DNA from: Aestuariibacter salexigens DSM 15300
GTDB lineage: Bacteria > Pseudomonadota > Gammaproteobacteria > Enterobacterales > Alteromonadaceae
Assembly: GCF_000429145.1 (NCBI RefSeq)
Contig: NZ_AUBH01000017.1
Span: 1 to 48,162 of the forward strand
Length of the DNA: 48,162 nucleotides
Direction: 5' to 3'
This document shows, in pieces, positions 45,879 to 48,162 of this stretch. The notes beneath the pieces were generated by a model. It was not told the DNA's origin. It saw only the letters and a list, made by a program, of their open reading frames with translations, and did not search any database. Positions within the stretch are counted from its first letter, which is position 1. Every line of letters starts with the position of its first letter. The translations under genes were made by a program, and so were the position numbers.

Positions 45879-47765
45879 ATGTTGGAACAAATCAGAGAAG
45901 GCTCGAAGGGTTTTTGGGCATTGGCAGTGCTTGGGCTCGTGATATTGAGCTTTATTTTTACCGGCGTTGGCGGATACCTTACTGCTTCCGGTAACGATGC
46001 AGCAGCAGAAGTAAACGGTGAGCCGATTCCTTTATCCGAGTTGGAGCGAGCCTATCAGAATGAGCGGGCCAGAATGGAATCGCAGTTTGGTGAGAGCTTT
46101 GCGGCACTGTTTGCCGAGGAAGATTATCTTGCGACGTTCCGGGCTGGCGTATTGGATAGACTGATCGCCGATAAACTGCTGGAGCAATATGCGGCTGATG
46201 CCGGAATGCGTGTCAGTGATGAGCAGATCCGTGATGCCATTTTGCAAATGCCAGAATTTCAATTGGGCGGTCAGTTCAATAATGAGAGATACCTGGCAAT
46301 TTTACGTCAGGCAGGTTATCAGCCTAGCGCATTCAGAGATTATTTACGTGCGCAAATGACCCGTGAGCAGGTGGCAAGAGCGGTGGCAGCCAGTGAGTTT
46401 ACGTTGCCTGGTGAGGCAAAACGTGCCCACGCACTTGAACAGCAGACTCGCGATGCACGATTTGTCATCGTGCCTGCGGATCCGTTTGCAGCATCGGTGG
46501 ACGTATCTGATGAAGAACGTAATGCCTACTATCAGAACAATATCAGTCAGTTTGATACTCAGGAACAGGTGAGCCTGGCGTTTGTTGAACTGCGCGCTGA
46601 CGACCTGAAACCGAATCAAACGGTTTCAGAGCAGGAAGTTGAAGAGTATTACCAACTTAACGGTGCAGAATTCCGCACTGATGAGGAGCGCCGTGTATCA
46701 CATATTCTGGTTGAATTTGGTGAAGATGAAGACGCTGCGCAGTCTGAAGCTGAAGCATTGTTGCAACGTATCACTGCTGGTGAAGATTTTGCTGACGTAG
46801 CTGCTGCTGAATCAGATGACACCTTCAGTGCCGAAAATGGCGGTGACCTGGAATGGTTGACAGAAGGCATGATGGATCCTGCGTTCGAAGCGGCAGCGTT
46901 TGCATTGTCAAACGTGGGTGATATCACTGACGTCGTGCGCAGTGAGTTTGGTTTTCACATTATCAAACTGACTGACCTGAAACCCGAACAGATCACGCCG
47001 CTTGAAGAGGTGGCCGCAGAGCTGCGCGAGCGCATTGTGACCAACAAAGCGGTAGAAGAGTTCTATAACATTCAGCAGCGCATGGCTGAGGTCGCATTTG
47101 AAGTGCCGGATAGCCTTAACGAAGTGGCTGCGGTTGCAAACAAAGAGATCCAGACTACGCCTCTGTTCTCAAGACAATCCCCACCCAATCAGGTGAATAA
47201 CCCGTTATTGCTGTCCGCGGCATTTTCTGATGACGTGCTGGAAGGTGGCCTGAACAGCGATCTGATTGAACTTGACGATGAGCATGTGATTGTTATCCGC
47301 GTGGTAGAGCATAAGCCACAGCGTACACGCACATTGGATGAGGTGTCAGAGAAAATTACCGCCACGCTTATCGCAGAAAAAGCGCAGCAGGCCGCCAAAA
47401 CCTGGGCTCAGGAGCTTAAAGCCAAGCTTGATGAACAGCAGGACGTCGGCGAACTGCTGCAACAGCAGTCTCTCGAGTGGCAGGAACAAAGTGCTGTCGC
47501 GCGCTATTCAGGACAGCTGCCGCCAAACCTCAGTGAAGCATTGTTCACGCTTGCGCCGGGTGCAGGACAAGATACTCAGGTCGTTGAACTTGGCTCTGGC
47601 GATGTGGGACTGGTGCAGGTCACTGCCGTTAATCAGGCTGATATGCCGCAGGATGATGCGCTGGCGTCACTGCAGCAGCGTTTAGCCTCTAGCCGCAGTC
47701 AGGCTTTGTATAGCGACATGATCGACTCAATGCGCTCGCGCGCGGATGTAAGAGTGTTCAACTAA
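45879..47765 (+). CDS. ppiD: Periplasmic folding chaperone PpiD
   Basis: 628 residues. The N-terminus LEQIREGSKGFWALAVLGLVILSF is a membrane anchor (cited in parts), followed by the SurA_N-like helical region, one parvulin domain (about residues 265-360: RRVSHILVEFGE, ENGGDLEWLTEGMMDPAFE) and a C-terminal chaperone domain. PpiD binds proteins leaving SecYEG; YfgM, its partner in E. coli, is encoded at 11276. A strong terminator follows. Confidence 0.95.
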   Translation: MLEQIREGSKGFWALAVLGLVILSFIFTGVGGYLTASGNDAAAEVNGEPIPLSELERAYQNERARMESQFGESFAALFAEEDYLATFRAGVLDRLIADKLLEQYAADAGMRVSDEQIRDAILQMPEFQLGGQFNNERYLAILRQAGYQPSAFRDYLRAQMTREQVARAVAASEFTLPGEAKRAHALEQQTRDARFVIVPADPFAASVDVSDEERNAYYQNNISQFDTQEQVSLAFVELRADDLKPNQTVSEQEVEEYYQLNGAEFRTDEERRVSHILVEFGEDEDAAQSEAEALLQRITAGEDFADVAAAESDDTFSAENGGDLEWLTEGMMDPAFEAAAFALSNVGDITDVVRSEFGFHIIKLTDLKPEQITPLEEVAAELRERIVTNKAVEEFYNIQQRMAEVAFEVPDSLNEVAAVANKEIQTTPLFSRQSPPNQVNNPLLLSAAFSDDVLEGGLNSDLIELDDEHVIVIRVVEHKPQRTRTLDEVSEKITATLIAEKAQQAAKTWAQELKAKLDEQQDVGELLQQQSLEWQEQSAVARYSGQLPPNLSEALFTLAPGAGQDTQVVELGSGDVGLVQVTAVNQADMPQDDALASLQQRLASSRSQALYSDMIDSMRSRADVRVFN

Positions 47766-47781
47766 GCATCAGAGAGTTGTC

Positions 47782-47809
47782 AAAAAGGAGCGATTATCGC
47801 TCCTTTTTT
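47782..47809 (+). terminator. ppiD intrinsic terminator
   Basis: AAAAAGGAGCGA / TCGCTCCTTTTT stem with a 3-base loop and T6, 16 bases past the ppiD stop. Confidence 0.85.
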
Positions 47810-47817
47810 GTGTCTGA

Positions 47818-48162
47818 TGACCCGTCCTAAATAGCGTTGACACTTTTCCAACCTTTTTTGGAGAGTGTAATGCATTCAATAAATAGACGAACTCAGCGTG
47901 ATTATTCCCTCGCTTTTAAATTGGCAGTTGTTGATCAGGTAGAAAAGGGAGAGTTGACGTATCAACAAGCTCAATACAAGTATGGTATTCAGGGTAGTTC
48001 GACAGTTTTAGTTTGGCTTCGCAGGCATGGTCGTCTAGATTGGTCCTTAGGCACACCCAGGTTTTTTAAACGGGGAGCAACCATGAGCGAGCAAGAAACA
48101 GAGTTGACGCCGGAACAACGTATTAAACAGCTCGAACAACAGTTGGCCGACACGAAAATGAA
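47818..48162 (+). mobile_element. IS3-family element, left end (partial)
   Basis: Starts near TGACCCGTCC (47818), a TG-start terminus as in IS3 elements, with TTGACA at 47837-47842 as a possible promoter element; then orfA runs off the window. The right end and orfB lie outside, so the boundary is provisional. Confidence 0.6.
47870..48162 (+). CDS. IS3-family transposase OrfA, partial
   Basis: 97 codons visible, ATG 47870 with GGAG at 47860-47863, no stop before the window edge. The N-terminal helix-turn-helix (RRTQRDYSLAFKLAVVDQVEK; then LTYQQAQYKYGI and VLVWLRRHGRLDW) is the IS3 OrfA pattern, and the following ELTPEQRIKQLEQQLADTK is the start of the leucine-zipper region. OrfB would follow by -1 frameshift. 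Confidence 0.88.
   Translation, partial: MHSINRRTQRDYSLAFKLAVVDQVEKGELTYQQAQYKYGIQGSSTVLVWLRRHGRLDWSLGTPRFFKRGATMSEQETELTPEQRIKQLEQQLADTKM

Overview
The window is a stretch of chromosome from a gammaproteobacterium, most likely Alteromonadaceae (Alteromonas, Salinimonas or Aestuariibacter type). The basis is gene order (trmJ-cysE, ndk-rlmN-pilF-rodZ-ispG-hisS-yfgM-bamB-der, xseA/guaBA, tig-clpP-clpX-lon-hupB-ppiD) and the close match of the proteins to Escherichia coli, Shewanella and Pseudoalteromonas families. The naming is from recognition of families, not from a search.

Layout. Positions 1-912 hold the left part of an IS110-family (IS1111-type) insertion sequence, which abuts a REP-like palindrome. 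From 998 to 20449 runs a dense housekeeping block: suhB, trmJ, cysE, a lone IscS-type cysteine desulfurase, ndk, rlmN, pilF (with an extra LysM domain), rodZ, ispG, hisS, yfgM, bamB, der, an uncharacterised lipoprotein, xseA, guaB and guaA. The usual iscR-iscU-iscA-hscBA-fdx genes are absent next to the desulfurase.

From 20450 to 28706 lies an AT-richer genomic island inserted exactly at the 3' end of guaA. It is bounded by a 12-bp direct repeat that duplicates the last codons of guaA, and both ends carry clusters of TTCACA motifs that look like integrase arm sites. It encodes a 413-residue tyrosine integrase, a second minimal tyrosine recombinase with an inverted-repeat site beside it, a HUH-type Rep-like nuclease followed by four very small tightly packed ORFs (one looks like a ribbon-helix-helix protein), and a cargo operon of a lipoprotein, a PD-(D/E)XK-like protein and a HEPN-like protein. 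The cargo operon and the HUH module are the best candidates for undescribed biology here.

From 28727 to 38316 the backbone resumes with an MBL-fold hydrolase, proS, trmO, a four-gene Gld-like ABC transporter operon, a DUF1415 protein and folD. From 38492 to 47809 come a stringent-type tRNA promoter with tRNA-Pro, tRNA-Arg and tRNA-His, then the protein quality-control block tig, clpP, clpX, lon (with a sigma-32-like promoter), hupB and ppiD, separated by clear intrinsic terminators. The window closes inside the first ORF of an IS3-family element (47818-48162), so the fragment is bracketed by two insertion sequences.
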